A stretch of DNA of 64,000 bases, taken from Bradyrhizobium_A sp052115025 (GTDB taxonomy: Bacteria > Pseudomonadota > Alphaproteobacteria > Rhizobiales > Xanthobacteraceae). The position numbers and the translations under genes were made by a program. The notes below the pieces were generated by a model. It did no database searches. It saw nothing but the letters and a program-made list of their open reading frames with translations, and was not told the origin of the DNA. This document shows positions 46,428 to 54,287 of this stretch, piece after piece (the stretch's first letter is position 1; every line of letters starts with the position of its first letter). The DNA lies in assembly GCF_052115025.1 (NCBI RefSeq), contig NZ_JBFRFW010000001.1, positions 1 through 64,000 on the forward strand, read 5' to 3'.

Positions 46428-47609
46428 TCAATCGAACAGGCCTAGTTGCTGGCCACCGCGCTTGGGCCGAGCAAAATGCTCTGTTGTCAACCGGGCACGG
46501 CGCTTGTTCATGCCGACCTTGCCGCATGCGATCTCGAAGCGGCGCCCGATCATCCAGGCCAGCGGCCCGGTGCCCTTCATGCGCGTGTTCCACTGCGAGT
46601 CGTAGTCGCGACCACCGCGCATGTCACGGATCAGCGTGAAGATGTGGCGATAGCGATCGGGATAGTTGGCGATCAGCCACTCACGGAACAGGTCGCGCAC
46701 CTCGAGCGGCAGGCGCAGCAGCACATAGCTCGCCTCCTTCACGCCGGCGTGAGCGGCGGCGTCGAGGATACGCTCGATCTCGTTGTCGTTCAGCGCCGGG
46801 ATGATCGGCGCGACCATCACCGTGGTCGGCACGCCGGCCTCCGAGAGCGCCCGTAATGCTTCCAGCCGCCGTGCCGGCGTCGCCGCCCGCGGCTCCATGG
46901 TGCGCGCGAGCTTCGGATCCATGGTGGTGACCGACAGCGCGACCTTGACCAGATTACGCTTGGCCATCCGCGACAGGATGTCGATGTCGCGCATCACCAG
47001 CGCCGACTTGGTGACGATGCCGACCGGATGGCCGGCGCGCTCCAGCACCTCGAGGATGCCGCGCATGATCTGGTGCTCGCGCTCGATCGGCTGATAGGGA
47101 TCGGTGTTGGTGCCGATCGCGATCATGCGCGGCTCGTAATCCGCCGTCGCCAGCTCCTTCTCCAGCAGGCTCGGCGCGTCCGGCTTGGCGAACAGCTTCG
47201 ATTCGAAATCGAGACCCGGCGACAGCCCCATATAGGCATGGGTCGGCCGCGCGAAGCAGTAGACACAGCCGTGCTCGCAGCCACGATAGGGATTAATGGA
47301 ACGGTCGAAGCCGATGTCGGGCGAATCGTTGCGGGTGATCACCTTGCGCGCGGTATCGACGCTGACGGAGGTCTTGAATGCGGGCAGATCTTCCAGGCTC
47401 TGCCAGCCATCGTCGAAGGCGACACGCGCTTCCGCCTCATAGCGGCCGCTGGTGTTGGACTGCGCGCCGCGACCGCGGCGACGCTGCTTGTCGACGAGCG
47501 CTTCCGGCTCGCCGAACGGCGCCACAGCTCCCACCGGCGGCGGGGAGGACACCGACACCGGCGGGAGCGACGCGGTACGAGACGTTTTGGCGCGGGAGAC
47601 CTGGCTCAT
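46428..47609 (-). CDS. PA0069 family radical SAM protein
   Basis: A 393-residue radical SAM enzyme. The 4Fe-4S site is C-x3-C-x2-C in NPYRGCEHGCVYCFARPTH, and the SAM core includes IGTNTDPYQPIEREHQIMRG and PVGIVTKSALVMRDIDIL. These match the PA0069 family, whose reaction is not established. The N-terminal ~65 residues are low-complexity (SPPPVGAVAPFGEPEA). ATG 47609 is preferred over an earlier TTG, though neither has a strong ribosome binding site. It ends HFARPKRGGQQLGLFD, a conserved tail. VOC gene follows after 23 bases. Confidence 0.9.
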   Translation of the reverse strand: MSQVSRAKTSRTASLPPVSVSSPPPVGAVAPFGEPEALVDKQRRRGRGAQSNTSGRYEAEARVAFDDGWQSLEDLPAFKTSVSVDTARKVITRNDSPDIGFDRSINPYRGCEHGCVYCFARPTHAYMGLSPGLDFESKLFAKPDAPSLLEKELATADYEPRMIAIGTNTDPYQPIEREHQIMRGILEVLERAGHPVGIVTKSALVMRDIDILSRMAKRNLVKVALSVTTMDPKLARTMEPRAATPARRLEALRALSEAGVPTTVMVAPIIPALNDNEIERILDAAAHAGVKEASYVLLRLPLEVRDLFREWLIANYPDRYRHIFTLIRDMRGGRDYDSQWNTRMKGTGPLAWMIGRRFEIACGKVGMNKRRARLTTEHFARPKRGGQQLGLFD

Positions 47610-47824
47610 GTCGCCAATGTAGGTGGGCGCTTTGAACAAAACAAGAACAAAATGCGGTTATCCCGCCGTCTCCTCGCAGCACGCTCTGGGCGAACGCGAG
47701 CGTCTCCGAACCGAAAGCATCTGGCCAAGGGATTAAGTGAAGCGCGGAACCAGAGAGCTGATTTCATGACAGCAAGATGATAAGGCTGCAGTGCCGGGAA
47801 CAGAGCGCGGGACCACAACGCCTC

Positions 47825-48400
47825 ATGCTGAGTGTCATTATTCCGACCGAGGGCAGCGAGCCCCCCGTCGTCGCCACGCTGGCCGCGCTGGTGCCGGGCG
47901 CCGCCGCCGGGGTCATTCGCGAAGTGCTGCTGGTCGACCGTTCCGGCAGCGACACCATCGCCCGGGTAGCTGACGTCGCCGGTTGCAACTTCCTCGCCGC
48001 CACGGGCACACGCGCGGAAGCGCTGGCGGCCGGAGCCCATCAGGCGCGTTCAGACTGGCTGATGTTCCTGCACCCCGGCGCCGTGCTCGACCACGGCTGG
48101 ATCGATGAGACCTCGCAGTTCATCCAGACCGTTGCGCTGAGCGGCAAACCACGCGCCGGCGTGTTCCGTTACGCGCGCTCGCCCTATGCGGAGTTGTCGC
48201 TGGGCGCGCGGCTGCGGCAGCTCACCCGTATCCTGTCCGGCCCGCTCGCCGAGCAGGGCCTCCTGATCGCACGCAGCCATTACGACCGGCTCGGCGGCTA
48301 CTCGCCAACGGCGCGGCGGGCGGAGGCCCGCCTGCTCGCCCACCTCGGCCGCTCGGGCCGGGCGCTGCTGCGGACGCGAATCTTCGTTCCGGCCGGATGA
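47825..48400 (+). CDS. Short glycosyltransferase family 2-like protein
   Basis: A 191-residue protein with the start of a GT-A fold: LSVIIPTEGSEPPVVATLAA at the N-terminus, REVLLVDRSGSDTIARVAD, and DWLMFLHPGAVLDHGWIDET, where the usual D-x-D is replaced by HPGAV. It is shorter than normal GT2 enzymes and lacks a full acceptor domain. ATG 47825 is preferred; the frame from 47777 adds 16 residues. Whether it is an active transferase is doubtful. MarR-type operators begin right after its stop codon. Confidence 0.75.
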   Translation: MLSVIIPTEGSEPPVVATLAALVPGAAAGVIREVLLVDRSGSDTIARVADVAGCNFLAATGTRAEALAAGAHQARSDWLMFLHPGAVLDHGWIDETSQFIQTVALSGKPRAGVFRYARSPYAELSLGARLRQLTRILSGPLAEQGLLIARSHYDRLGGYSPTARRAEARLLAHLGRSGRALLRTRIFVPAG

Positions 48401-48405
48401 TTTAA

Positions 48406-48418
48406 TTGACTTGGTCAA
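48406..48418. promoter_or_regulatory. Putative MarR operator, copy 1
   Basis: TTGAC (48406-48410), TTG, GTCAA (48414-48418) is a perfect 5+3+5 inverted repeat, 68 bases before the MarR-GNAT start and inside an AT-rich stretch. A second similar site follows with centres 22 bases apart (two helical turns). Confidence 0.6.
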
Positions 48419-48427
48419 AATAATTAT

Positions 48428-48440
48428 TTGACTAAGTCAT
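48428..48440. promoter_or_regulatory. Putative MarR operator, copy 2
   Basis: TTGAC (48428-48432), TAA, GTCAT (48436-48440) is an inverted repeat with one mismatch and the same layout as copy 1. It lies 46 bases before the regulator start, where promoter elements should be. Autoregulation is the natural reading. Confidence 0.6.
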
Positions 48441-48485
48441 ATTACTTGTCGACACTGTCCTTCTTCCGAGTTGGACCGTGCCGTC

Positions 48486-49454
48486 ATGCCCGATGCTTCT
48501 TCCAGCCTCTCCTCCCAAACCGCCCTCGATACACAGGTGGCTGCGATCCGCCGCTTCAACCGGCGCTACACCGCCACCATCGGGGTGCTCGACCAGCACC
48601 TGCTGCAGAGCCCCTACTCGCTGACCGAAGCGCGAGTGCTGTTCGAGCTGGCCCACCGCGATGACCTCACCGCCAAGATCATCGGCGCCGAGCTCGGCCT
48701 CGATGCCGGCTATCTCAGCCGCATCGTGCAGCGCTTCACCGATGAGGCACTGATCACCCGCACGCCGCTCGCCTCCGATCGCCGCCAGCACGGCATGGTC
48801 CTCACCGCCAAGGGCCACGCGGCCTTTGCCACGCTCGACGGCCGCTCACGCGCAGCCGTCGGCGAGCTGCTGCAGCCACTCGCGCTCCACGACCGGGCCG
48901 AGCTCGTCGGCGCGATGGCGCGCATCGAGCGCATCCTGCATGCCGACGAAAAACGCGCCGTTGCCATCGAGCTGCGCCCCCATCAGCCCGGCGACATGGG
49001 CTGGGTGGTGCAGCAGAACGGCGCCGTTTATGCCCGCGAATATGGCTGGGACATCTCCTACGAGGCGCTGTGCGCCGAGATCGTCGCAAGCTTCGTGAAA
49101 AACTTCGATCCTGCCCGCGAGCACTGCTGGATCGCCGAGCGCGACGGCGAGCGGCTGGGGGCGGTGTTCGTGGTGCGGCAATCGGACGAGGTGGCGAAGC
49201 TGCGGCTGCTGCTGGTCGACCCCGCCGCGCGCGGCCTCGGGCTCGGCAAGCGGCTGGTGGACGAATGCATCGGCTTCGCCCGTGCACGCGGCTATCGCAA
49301 GATGACACTGTGGACGCAGGATATCCTTCTGGCAGCCCGGCGGATCTACAGCGACGCGGGCTTCGTACGGGTCGGCGTCGAACCGCACCACAGCTTCGGC
49401 CATGATCTCGTTGGCGAGACCTGGGAGCTCGCGCTATCCGGACGCCAGCCATGA
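48486..49454 (+). CDS. MarR-type regulator fused to a GNAT acetyltransferase
   Basis: A 322-residue two-domain protein. Residues about 15-150 are a MarR winged helix (SLTEARVLFELAHRDDLTAK, IIGAELGLDAGYLSRIVQRF, LITRTPLASDRRQHGMVLT). Residues about 160-322 are a GNAT domain with the acetyl-CoA loop in LLVDPAARGLGLGKRLVDEC and the C-terminal RRIYSDAGFVRVG. Such fusions are known; the acetylated substrate may be the inducing compound (inference). ATG 48486 is chosen. Tandem palindromes upstream fit autoregulation. Its last codon overlaps the start of a 56-residue gene by ATGA. Confidence 0.92.
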   Translation: MPDASSSLSSQTALDTQVAAIRRFNRRYTATIGVLDQHLLQSPYSLTEARVLFELAHRDDLTAKIIGAELGLDAGYLSRIVQRFTDEALITRTPLASDRRQHGMVLTAKGHAAFATLDGRSRAAVGELLQPLALHDRAELVGAMARIERILHADEKRAVAIELRPHQPGDMGWVVQQNGAVYAREYGWDISYEALCAEIVASFVKNFDPAREHCWIAERDGERLGAVFVVRQSDEVAKLRLLLVDPAARGLGLGKRLVDECIGFARARGYRKMTLWTQDILLAARRIYSDAGFVRVGVEPHHSFGHDLVGETWELALSGRQP

Positions 49455-49621
49455 CGCCGATGCGTCGCGGGCGACAACCGCGCGTGACGCACGAGCTGAT
49501 CGCCGCCCAGAGAACGCGTGCGCAGGCGCTGCGTGTCGTCGCCTATCGGCAGGCGGGGCGCTGGCTGCGCGACATTCTCGTGTGGGTCACAGGGCTCGGG
49601 TTCACAAAACTGAAGCTGTAG
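49451..49621 (+). CDS. 56-residue basic protein coupled to the MarR-GNAT gene
   Basis: The start ATG 49451 overlaps the stop of the MarR-GNAT gene as ATGA, implying translational coupling. The product begins MTPMRRGRQPRVTHELIAAQ, contains ALRVVAYRQAGRWLRDILVW and ends VTGLGFTKLKL. It is very basic with an amphipathic helix and no signal or clear membrane segment. I do not recognise a family. Its stop codon lies at the edge of a palindromic intergenic repeat, so the 3' end could be altered by that element. Confidence 0.6.
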   Translation: MTPMRRGRQPRVTHELIAAQRTRAQALRVVAYRQAGRWLRDILVWVTGLGFTKLKL

Positions 49622-49698
49622 CTGGGACAAGCGTAGCGACACCCGGCGCTACGCCCTTGGACGTCAATCCCGAATATCGCGACGCTCATCCGGGCTAC
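49618..49698. repeat. Inverted pair of palindromic intergenic repeats
   Basis: Left copy 49618-49646 reads GTAGCTGGGACAAGCGTAGC then GACACCCGG. Right copy 49668-49698, on the opposite strand, reads GTAGCCCGGATGAGCGTCGC then GATATTCGGGA. Both match the widespread GTAGCCCGGATGAGCGTAGC type of intergenic element found in Bradyrhizobium and relatives. The two face each other across 21 bases. The left copy overlaps the stop of the 56-residue gene. Confidence 0.7.
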
Positions 49699-49749
49699 GC
49701 GCCTTCGTCGCGTCAATGCACGACGAGACTCAGGCTTTCAGCCTTTTTA

Positions 49750-50304
49750 TCAGCCCCTCGCCTTGCCGCGTTTCAGATGCTCATCGAGGCGGGGCATGAT
49801 CTCGACAAAGTTGCAGGGGCGCGTGCGGTAGTCGAGCTGGGCGGCGAGAATGCCGTCCCAGCCGTCCCGGCAGGCGCCGGGCGATCCAGGCAGGCAGAAG
49901 ATATAGGTCGCACCCGCAACGCCGGCGGTGGCCCGGCTCTGGATCGTCGAGGCACCGATCTTGGCATGGCTCAGCATGTGGAAGGCAATGGAGAAACCGT
50001 CCATCCGCTTCTCGAACAGCGGCTCGACCGCCTCCGGCGTGACATCGCGGCCGGTGAAACCCGTACCGCCGGTGGTGATAATGACGTCCACTCCGGGATC
50101 GGCGATCCAGCCCTTCACCCGGCCGCGGATCTCAGCGACATCGTCGGGCACGATATCGCGCGCCGCGAGGCGATGCCCCGCGGCGATGAGACGCTCCTGC
50201 AGCGTCGCGCCGGACTTGTCGTCGTCGAGCGTCCGGCTATCGGACACCGTCAGCACCGCGATATTGAGCGGCACGAACGGCTTGGTGTCGTCGGTCGCAG
50301 CCAT
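49750..50304 (-). CDS. moaB: Molybdenum cofactor biosynthesis protein B
   Basis: A 184-residue MoaB/MogA-type protein that acts in molybdopterin adenylylation during molybdenum cofactor synthesis. Seen: IAVLTVSDSRTLDDDKSG, VDVIITTGGTGFTGRDVTPE with the GTG-type phosphate loop, and IFCLPGSPGACRDGWDGIL. No other moa genes are adjacent. Only 16 bases separate it from the upstream zinc peptidase on the same strand, so the two are probably co-transcribed. Confidence 0.92.
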   Translation of the reverse strand: MAATDDTKPFVPLNIAVLTVSDSRTLDDDKSGATLQERLIAAGHRLAARDIVPDDVAEIRGRVKGWIADPGVDVIITTGGTGFTGRDVTPEAVEPLFEKRMDGFSIAFHMLSHAKIGASTIQSRATAGVAGATYIFCLPGSPGACRDGWDGILAAQLDYRTRPCNFVEIMPRLDEHLKRGKARG

Positions 50305-50320
50305 GGCCGCCCTCGCAGCG

Positions 50321-51265
50321 TTACAGGTTGTTCGCGGCGAAGGTGTTGCAGGCCTGTATCGAGCCCTGCTGGTAGCCGGTCATGAACCAGCGCTTGCGCT
50401 GCTCGGCCGAGCCGTGGGTGAACGAGTCCGGCACCACGCGACCGGTGGCCTGGCGCTGCAGCGTATCGTCGCCGATCGCCGATGCGGTGGTCAGCGCGGC
50501 GTCGATGTCGCCGGGGTCGAGGAAGTTGCGCTTCTTCTGCTCGCGGTTGACCCACACGCCGGACAGGCAGTCCGCCTGCAGCTCGACCTTGACCTGCAGC
50601 GCATTGGCTTCCGCCTTGCTGCCGGCCTGCTGCTGCAGCCGGGTGACGCGTGGCAGGACGCCGAGCAGGTTCTGGATATGATGGCCGGCCTCGTGGGCGA
50701 TGATATAGGCCGCCGTGAACTTGCAGGCGCTGCCGGAGCAGCCGTGGAAACGGGTCTCGACCTCNCGGAAGAAGCCGGTGTCGAGGAAGATCTGCCGGTC
50801 CGGCGGGCAGTAGAACGGCCCCATCGCCGATTGCGCCATGCCGCAGCGGCCGCCATTGGTGGCATTGCGGAACAGCACGATGCGCGGGCCGGTGTAGGTC
50901 TGGCCGCTCGCCTGGAAGATCTCGGTCCATCGGTCGTCGATCTCGCCGAGCACGCCGGCGATCATGCTGCCCATTTCGTCCTTGGGCGCGCCGCTCTTCG
51001 CTGGCGCCGACCTGCGGTCGGCCTGATAGCTCGGAGCCTGCTGGCTGCCGCCGGAGAGAATCTCGGCGCCGCCGATCAGGATGCGCGGATCGATACCGAC
51101 GGCCCAGCCGATCAGGCCGAGCACGATCACGGTTCCGATGCCGAGCCCGCCGCCCCCGCCGATCGGAAGACCAAAGCCGCCTCCGCCACCGCCGAACCCG
51201 CCACCACCATCCCCGTCCCGGCGGTCGTCGATGTTGTCGCTGCGACGAAAGTCATCGTAGCGCAT
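50321..51265 (-). CDS. Neutral zinc metallopeptidase (YpfJ/KPN_02809 family)
   Basis: A 314-residue predicted metallopeptidase. After a Gly-rich N-terminus (about 19-44) there is a membrane helix (LGIGTVIVLGLIGWAVG at about 41-57), then the domain with zinc motif HEAGH at 191-195 in AYIIAHEAGHHIQNLLG and several cysteines (GGRCGMAQ, FYCPPD, GCSGSACKF). Position 50765 is an unread base, but the codon is CGN, so residue 167 is Arg whatever it is. Substrates are unknown; it is probably anchored in the inner membrane facing the periplasm. Confidence 0.9.
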   Translation of the reverse strand: MRYDDFRRSDNIDDRRDGDGGGGFGGGGGGFGLPIGGGGGLGIGTVIVLGLIGWAVGIDPRILIGGAEILSGGSQQAPSYQADRRSAPAKSGAPKDEMGSMIAGVLGEIDDRWTEIFQASGQTYTGPRIVLFRNATNGGRCGMAQSAMGPFYCPPDRQIFLDTGFFXEVETRFHGCSGSACKFTAAYIIAHEAGHHIQNLLGVLPRVTRLQQQAGSKAEANALQVKVELQADCLSGVWVNREQKKRNFLDPGDIDAALTTASAIGDDTLQRQATGRVVPDSFTHGSAEQRKRWFMTGYQQGSIQACNTFAANNL

Positions 51266-51547
51266 CAGGCATCTCCTTCATTGCTGGTCCTGCAGCGAAC
51301 CGCCGCGAGACGACGCGGCCAGGCCGCACCATGTCCGATCACTTAACAATTAGCGCGCCCGGCAAAAATTGCCTAGTGGCCGCAACGCGTCTTGTCGCAT
51401 GCGCGGCCATGCCGCGGCGCACGGCTTGATCATCCGGCGATTCGCCCCGGTTCCGGCAGCATTTACGCACGCGCAAGTCACGTCGCACACCTCGCGTCAC
51501 AAAAAATACGCGCCACACGCGCGGCACACGGAAGAAGCTGCCTACGG

Positions 51548-51562
51548 TTAAGTCGTTTTTTA
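51548..51562 (+). promoter_or_regulatory. CtrA-like box upstream of ccrM
   Basis: TTAA (51548-51551), seven bases, then TTTA (51559-51562) matches the CtrA consensus TTAA-N7-TTAA at seven of eight positions. It lies 79 bases before the ccrM start. In Caulobacter ccrM is activated by CtrA late in the cell cycle; conservation here is inference. Confidence 0.5.
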
Positions 51563-51624
51563 CCTTGGAGCGCCATGGTGTGGATAGCTGGTTTGTTGGT
51601 CCCGCGTCGCCGGCTGCGTCGCCT

Positions 51625-51641
51625 GAGTCAGAGTTTGAGTC
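51625..51641. promoter_or_regulatory. Paired GANTC methylation sites abutting the ccrM start
   Basis: GAGTC at 51625-51629 and again at 51637-51641, directly before ATG 51642; a third GANTC (GAATC) is at 51693-51697 in the coding start. These are target sites of the enzyme the gene encodes. In Caulobacter GANTC sites in the ccrM leader link its transcription to methylation state. Confidence 0.7.
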
Positions 51642-52778
51642 ATGGGTGTGTCGCGTCGCGGGGCGTCTGCAAAGGCGCCCCGCACTCATTTTGAATCTTC
51701 GCCGTCGTCCCGCATCATCGTCGGCGATTGCGTCGCCGAAATGTCAAAGCTGCCGGCCGGTTCGGTCGACCTGGTGTTCGCCGATCCGCCGTACAACCTC
51801 CAGCTTCGAGGTGATCTGCGGCGTCCCGACGACTCCCATGTCGACGCCGTCACCGACGAGTGGGACAAGTTCGCCTCGTTCAGTGCCTACGACGACTTCA
51901 CGCGTGCCTGGCTGCTCGCCTGCCGCCGCATCATGAAGCCGTCGGCGACGCTGTGGGTGATCGGCTCCTATCACAACATTTTCCGCGTCGGCGCGATCAT
52001 GCAGGATCTGGGCTTCTGGCTCCTGAACGATATCGTCTGGCGCAAGAGCAACCCGATGCCGAACTTCCGCGGCCGGCGTTTCACCAACGCGCACGAAACC
52101 ATGATCTGGGCCGCGCGCGACGAGAACGCCAAGGGTTACACCTTCAACTACGAAGCGCTGAAGTCGGCCAACGAGGACGTGCAGGTGCGCTCCGACTGGC
52201 TGATCCCGCTGTGCACCGGCGAAGAGCGTCTCAAGGGCGCCGACGGCAAGAAGATCCACCCGACCCAGAAGCCCGAAGGCCTGCTCGCCCGCGTGCTGCT
52301 GTCGTCGTCGAAGCCCGGCGATCTCGTCATCGATCCGTTCAACGGCACCGGCACCACCGGCGCGGTCGCCAAGCGCTTCGGCCGCAACTACATCGGCTTC
52401 GAGCGCGAACGCACCTATGCCGCAGCGGCGGAGAAGCGCATCGCCGCCATCGAGCCGCTGCCCGAGGCGACGCTCGCCCCGTTCATGACCGCACGCGAAG
52501 CGCCGCGCGTGGCGTTCTCCGAGCTGATCGAGCGTGGCATGATCTCGCCGGGCACCAAGCTCGTCGATGCCAAGAAAAAGTATGGCGCGCTGGTACGCGC
52601 CGACGGCGCCGTCATGCTCGACGGCAAGGTCGGCTCGATCCATCGCATCGGCGCGCTGGCGCAGGGCGCACAAGCCTGCAACGGCTGGACGTTCTGGCAC
52701 ATCGAGACCAAGAAGGGCCTGCGCCTGATCGACGAACTGCGTGCCGAGATTCGCAGCGAGATGGCGGCGGCCGGCTGA
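51642..52778 (+). CDS. ccrM: Cell cycle-regulated adenine methyltransferase (GANTC), CcrM type
   Basis: Methylates adenine in GANTC; a cell-cycle regulator in alphaproteobacteria. 378 residues. A beta-class order is seen: catalytic DPPYNLQL at 48-55 comes before the SAM motif DPFNGTGTTGAVAKR near 235. The target-recognition region in between is typical (WRKSNPMPNFRGRRFTNAHE). The C-terminal RAMA-type domain, needed for DNA binding in CcrM, is present (ISPGTKLVDAKKKYGALVRA). CtrA-like and GANTC sites lie upstream. An intrinsic terminator follows. An N-terminal ~20 residues before SSRIIVGDC are not conserved, so a slightly later start is possible. Confidence 0.96.
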   Translation: MGVSRRGASAKAPRTHFESSPSSRIIVGDCVAEMSKLPAGSVDLVFADPPYNLQLRGDLRRPDDSHVDAVTDEWDKFASFSAYDDFTRAWLLACRRIMKPSATLWVIGSYHNIFRVGAIMQDLGFWLLNDIVWRKSNPMPNFRGRRFTNAHETMIWAARDENAKGYTFNYEALKSANEDVQVRSDWLIPLCTGEERLKGADGKKIHPTQKPEGLLARVLLSSSKPGDLVIDPFNGTGTTGAVAKRFGRNYIGFERERTYAAAAEKRIAAIEPLPEATLAPFMTAREAPRVAFSELIERGMISPGTKLVDAKKKYGALVRADGAVMLDGKVGSIHRIGALAQGAQACNGWTFWHIETKKGLRLIDELRAEIRSEMAAAG

Positions 52779-52813
52779 CATCGCCGTCCCGATCATCCTG
52801 ATACCATGCTCCC

Positions 52814-52841
52814 AATGCCCGCGCGCGCCGCGGGCATTTTT
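52814..52841 (+). terminator. Intrinsic terminator of ccrM
   Basis: AATGCCCGCG (52814-52823), loop CGCGC, CGCGGGCATT (52829-52838) and a T-run to 52841: a perfect 10-base stem with T-tract, 36 bases after the ccrM stop. Confidence 0.9.
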
Positions 52842-52878
52842 CTTGTCGGTACCGCGGCGGCGGGAACAGCTTCAGGCG

Positions 52879-54081
52879 CTACGCGGCAGCGAACGACGCG
52901 CGTTCGCGCCGCTCCGCGCGAACCCACACCCACGTCATCGCGGCCGCGATCACAATCATCGGCAAAACGACGATGTTGAGATCGGCCCAGCCATATCGTT
53001 CCAGCAGCGGTCCGGAGCACAGCGACGCGATGGCCGTTGCCACGAAGCGAATCATCTCGGCCGTTCCCTGCACGCGCGCCCGCTCGGCCGGCCGATAGGA
53101 TTGTGCCAGCAGCGTCGTCCCGCCGACGAACATGAAGTTCCAGCCAACGCCGAGGCAGAACAGCGCGACGTAGAACGCGACCAGCGTGACCGAGGCAACC
53201 GCCACCACACTGCACGCGGCGCTGAGCGCCATTCCGGCGAACAGGATGGAAGGCAGGCCGAACTTCCGGATCAGATAGCCCGCGAACAGTGACGGGGCAT
53301 ACATGCCGACGAGATGCCATTGAATGATGTTGGCGCCGTCATCGATGCTGTGATGGCATGCGACTGCCGCCAACGGCGCGGCCGTCATCACCAGCATCAT
53401 CACGGCGCCGCCGACCACGTTGTTGGCGATCGCCGCCAGCGAAATCGGCTGCATCATCACGGTCGTCACCGGACGTGCCGGAAGATCCGAAGTGACGATA
53501 TCGGCATGCACAGGCTCCGCATCGCGATACCCGACCAGCAGAACGACGGCGGAGAGAAGTCCAAGGCCGAAGACCATCAGATAGGCCCCCGCGAACAGCA
53601 CCGGAAGGAGACTCTTGCTCCATGCCGCGAGCGCCGGCCCCAGAACCGCGGCGATAACGCCGCCGACCAGAACGGTCGAAATCGCCCGCGCCTTGAGATC
53701 CGTGCCAACGGCATCCGCGGCTGCCAGCCGGTAGTACTGCGCGAAGGCCTGGAAGACGCCGACTGCGGCGGTGCCGAGGCAAAACATCCAGAAGTCGGCA
53801 TGGACAATCGACCACACCGACAACAGCCCGCCAGCCGCGCACGTCAGGGCGCCGACAATGAAACCCCATCTGCGCCCGATACGCTGCATCAACTGCGACG
53901 CGAACCATGTCGCGATCGCCCCGGCAACCGTGATGAGGGCGAACGGCAGCGTCGCCAGCGACTTGTCCGAGGCGAGCTGGTAGCCCGTCAGCCCGGTGAG
54001 CGTGAGGTCGATCGACAGCGCCGCCGTGAACAACCCCTGGCAAACAGCGAGGACAAAGGCATTGCGCGTGCTGGGTGTCAT
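52879..54081 (-). CDS. MFS transporter, relative of the one at 41609
   Basis: A 400-residue carrier with twelve helices. ATG 54081 is chosen; frame to 54171 adds 30 residues without support. Motifs: YQLASDKSLATLPFALITV, QLMQRIGRRWGFIVGALTC (loop 2-3), and the C-terminal half with IIQWHLVGMYAPSLFAGYL, LGVGWNFMFVGGTTLLAQSY and RPAERARVQG shared with the transporter at 41609-42820. The two are probably paralogues or successive acquisitions of one subfamily. It is convergent with ccrM. Substrate unknown. Confidence 0.88.
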   Translation of the reverse strand: MTPSTRNAFVLAVCQGLFTAALSIDLTLTGLTGYQLASDKSLATLPFALITVAGAIATWFASQLMQRIGRRWGFIVGALTCAAGGLLSVWSIVHADFWMFCLGTAAVGVFQAFAQYYRLAAADAVGTDLKARAISTVLVGGVIAAVLGPALAAWSKSLLPVLFAGAYLMVFGLGLLSAVVLLVGYRDAEPVHADIVTSDLPARPVTTVMMQPISLAAIANNVVGGAVMMLVMTAAPLAAVACHHSIDDGANIIQWHLVGMYAPSLFAGYLIRKFGLPSILFAGMALSAACSVVAVASVTLVAFYVALFCLGVGWNFMFVGGTTLLAQSYRPAERARVQGTAEMIRFVATAIASLCSGPLLERYGWADLNIVVLPMIVIAAAMTWVWVRAERRERASFAAA

Positions 54082-54193
54082 TCGAACGAGACCTTGCTTC
54101 GGATTTGATCCCCAGCATCGCCGATCCCGCCGATGTCCGAAATGACAAAGATCCCTTATTTTCCGACTCACCTGCCAAGACCCGAAACGAAAA

Positions 54194-54224
54194 AAACCTG
54201 GCGCCGGATTACGGCGCCAGGTTT
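54194..54224 (-). terminator. Intrinsic terminator of the desaturase gene
   Basis: AAACCTGGCGCCG (54194-54206), loop GATTA, CGGCGCCAGGTTT (54212-54224): a perfect 13-base stem. On the minus strand it is followed by a run of T (complement of A at 54190-54196). It starts 63 bases after the desaturase stop and should end that transcript before the MFS gene. Confidence 0.9.
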
Positions 54225-54287
54225 CCTGTCAGAACCGGTTTCGGCGGGCGAAGGAAAGCTCCCCGTGCCCGCGTGATTGCGATGCGA

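Larger units (their letters stand above)
51266..51641. other. Divergent intergenic region of the zinc peptidase and ccrM
   Basis: 376 bases with no convincing gene. It holds the CtrA-like box and GANTC sites listed separately. A CACTTAACAATTAGCG stretch at about 51340-51355, close to the peptidase side, is AT-rich and could contain that gene's promoter. Confidence 0.45.

Noticed and set aside
50765..50765. Ambiguous base as a possible gene defect in the zinc peptidase
   Set aside because: The codon reads CGN, which is Arg for any base, so the protein is unaffected.
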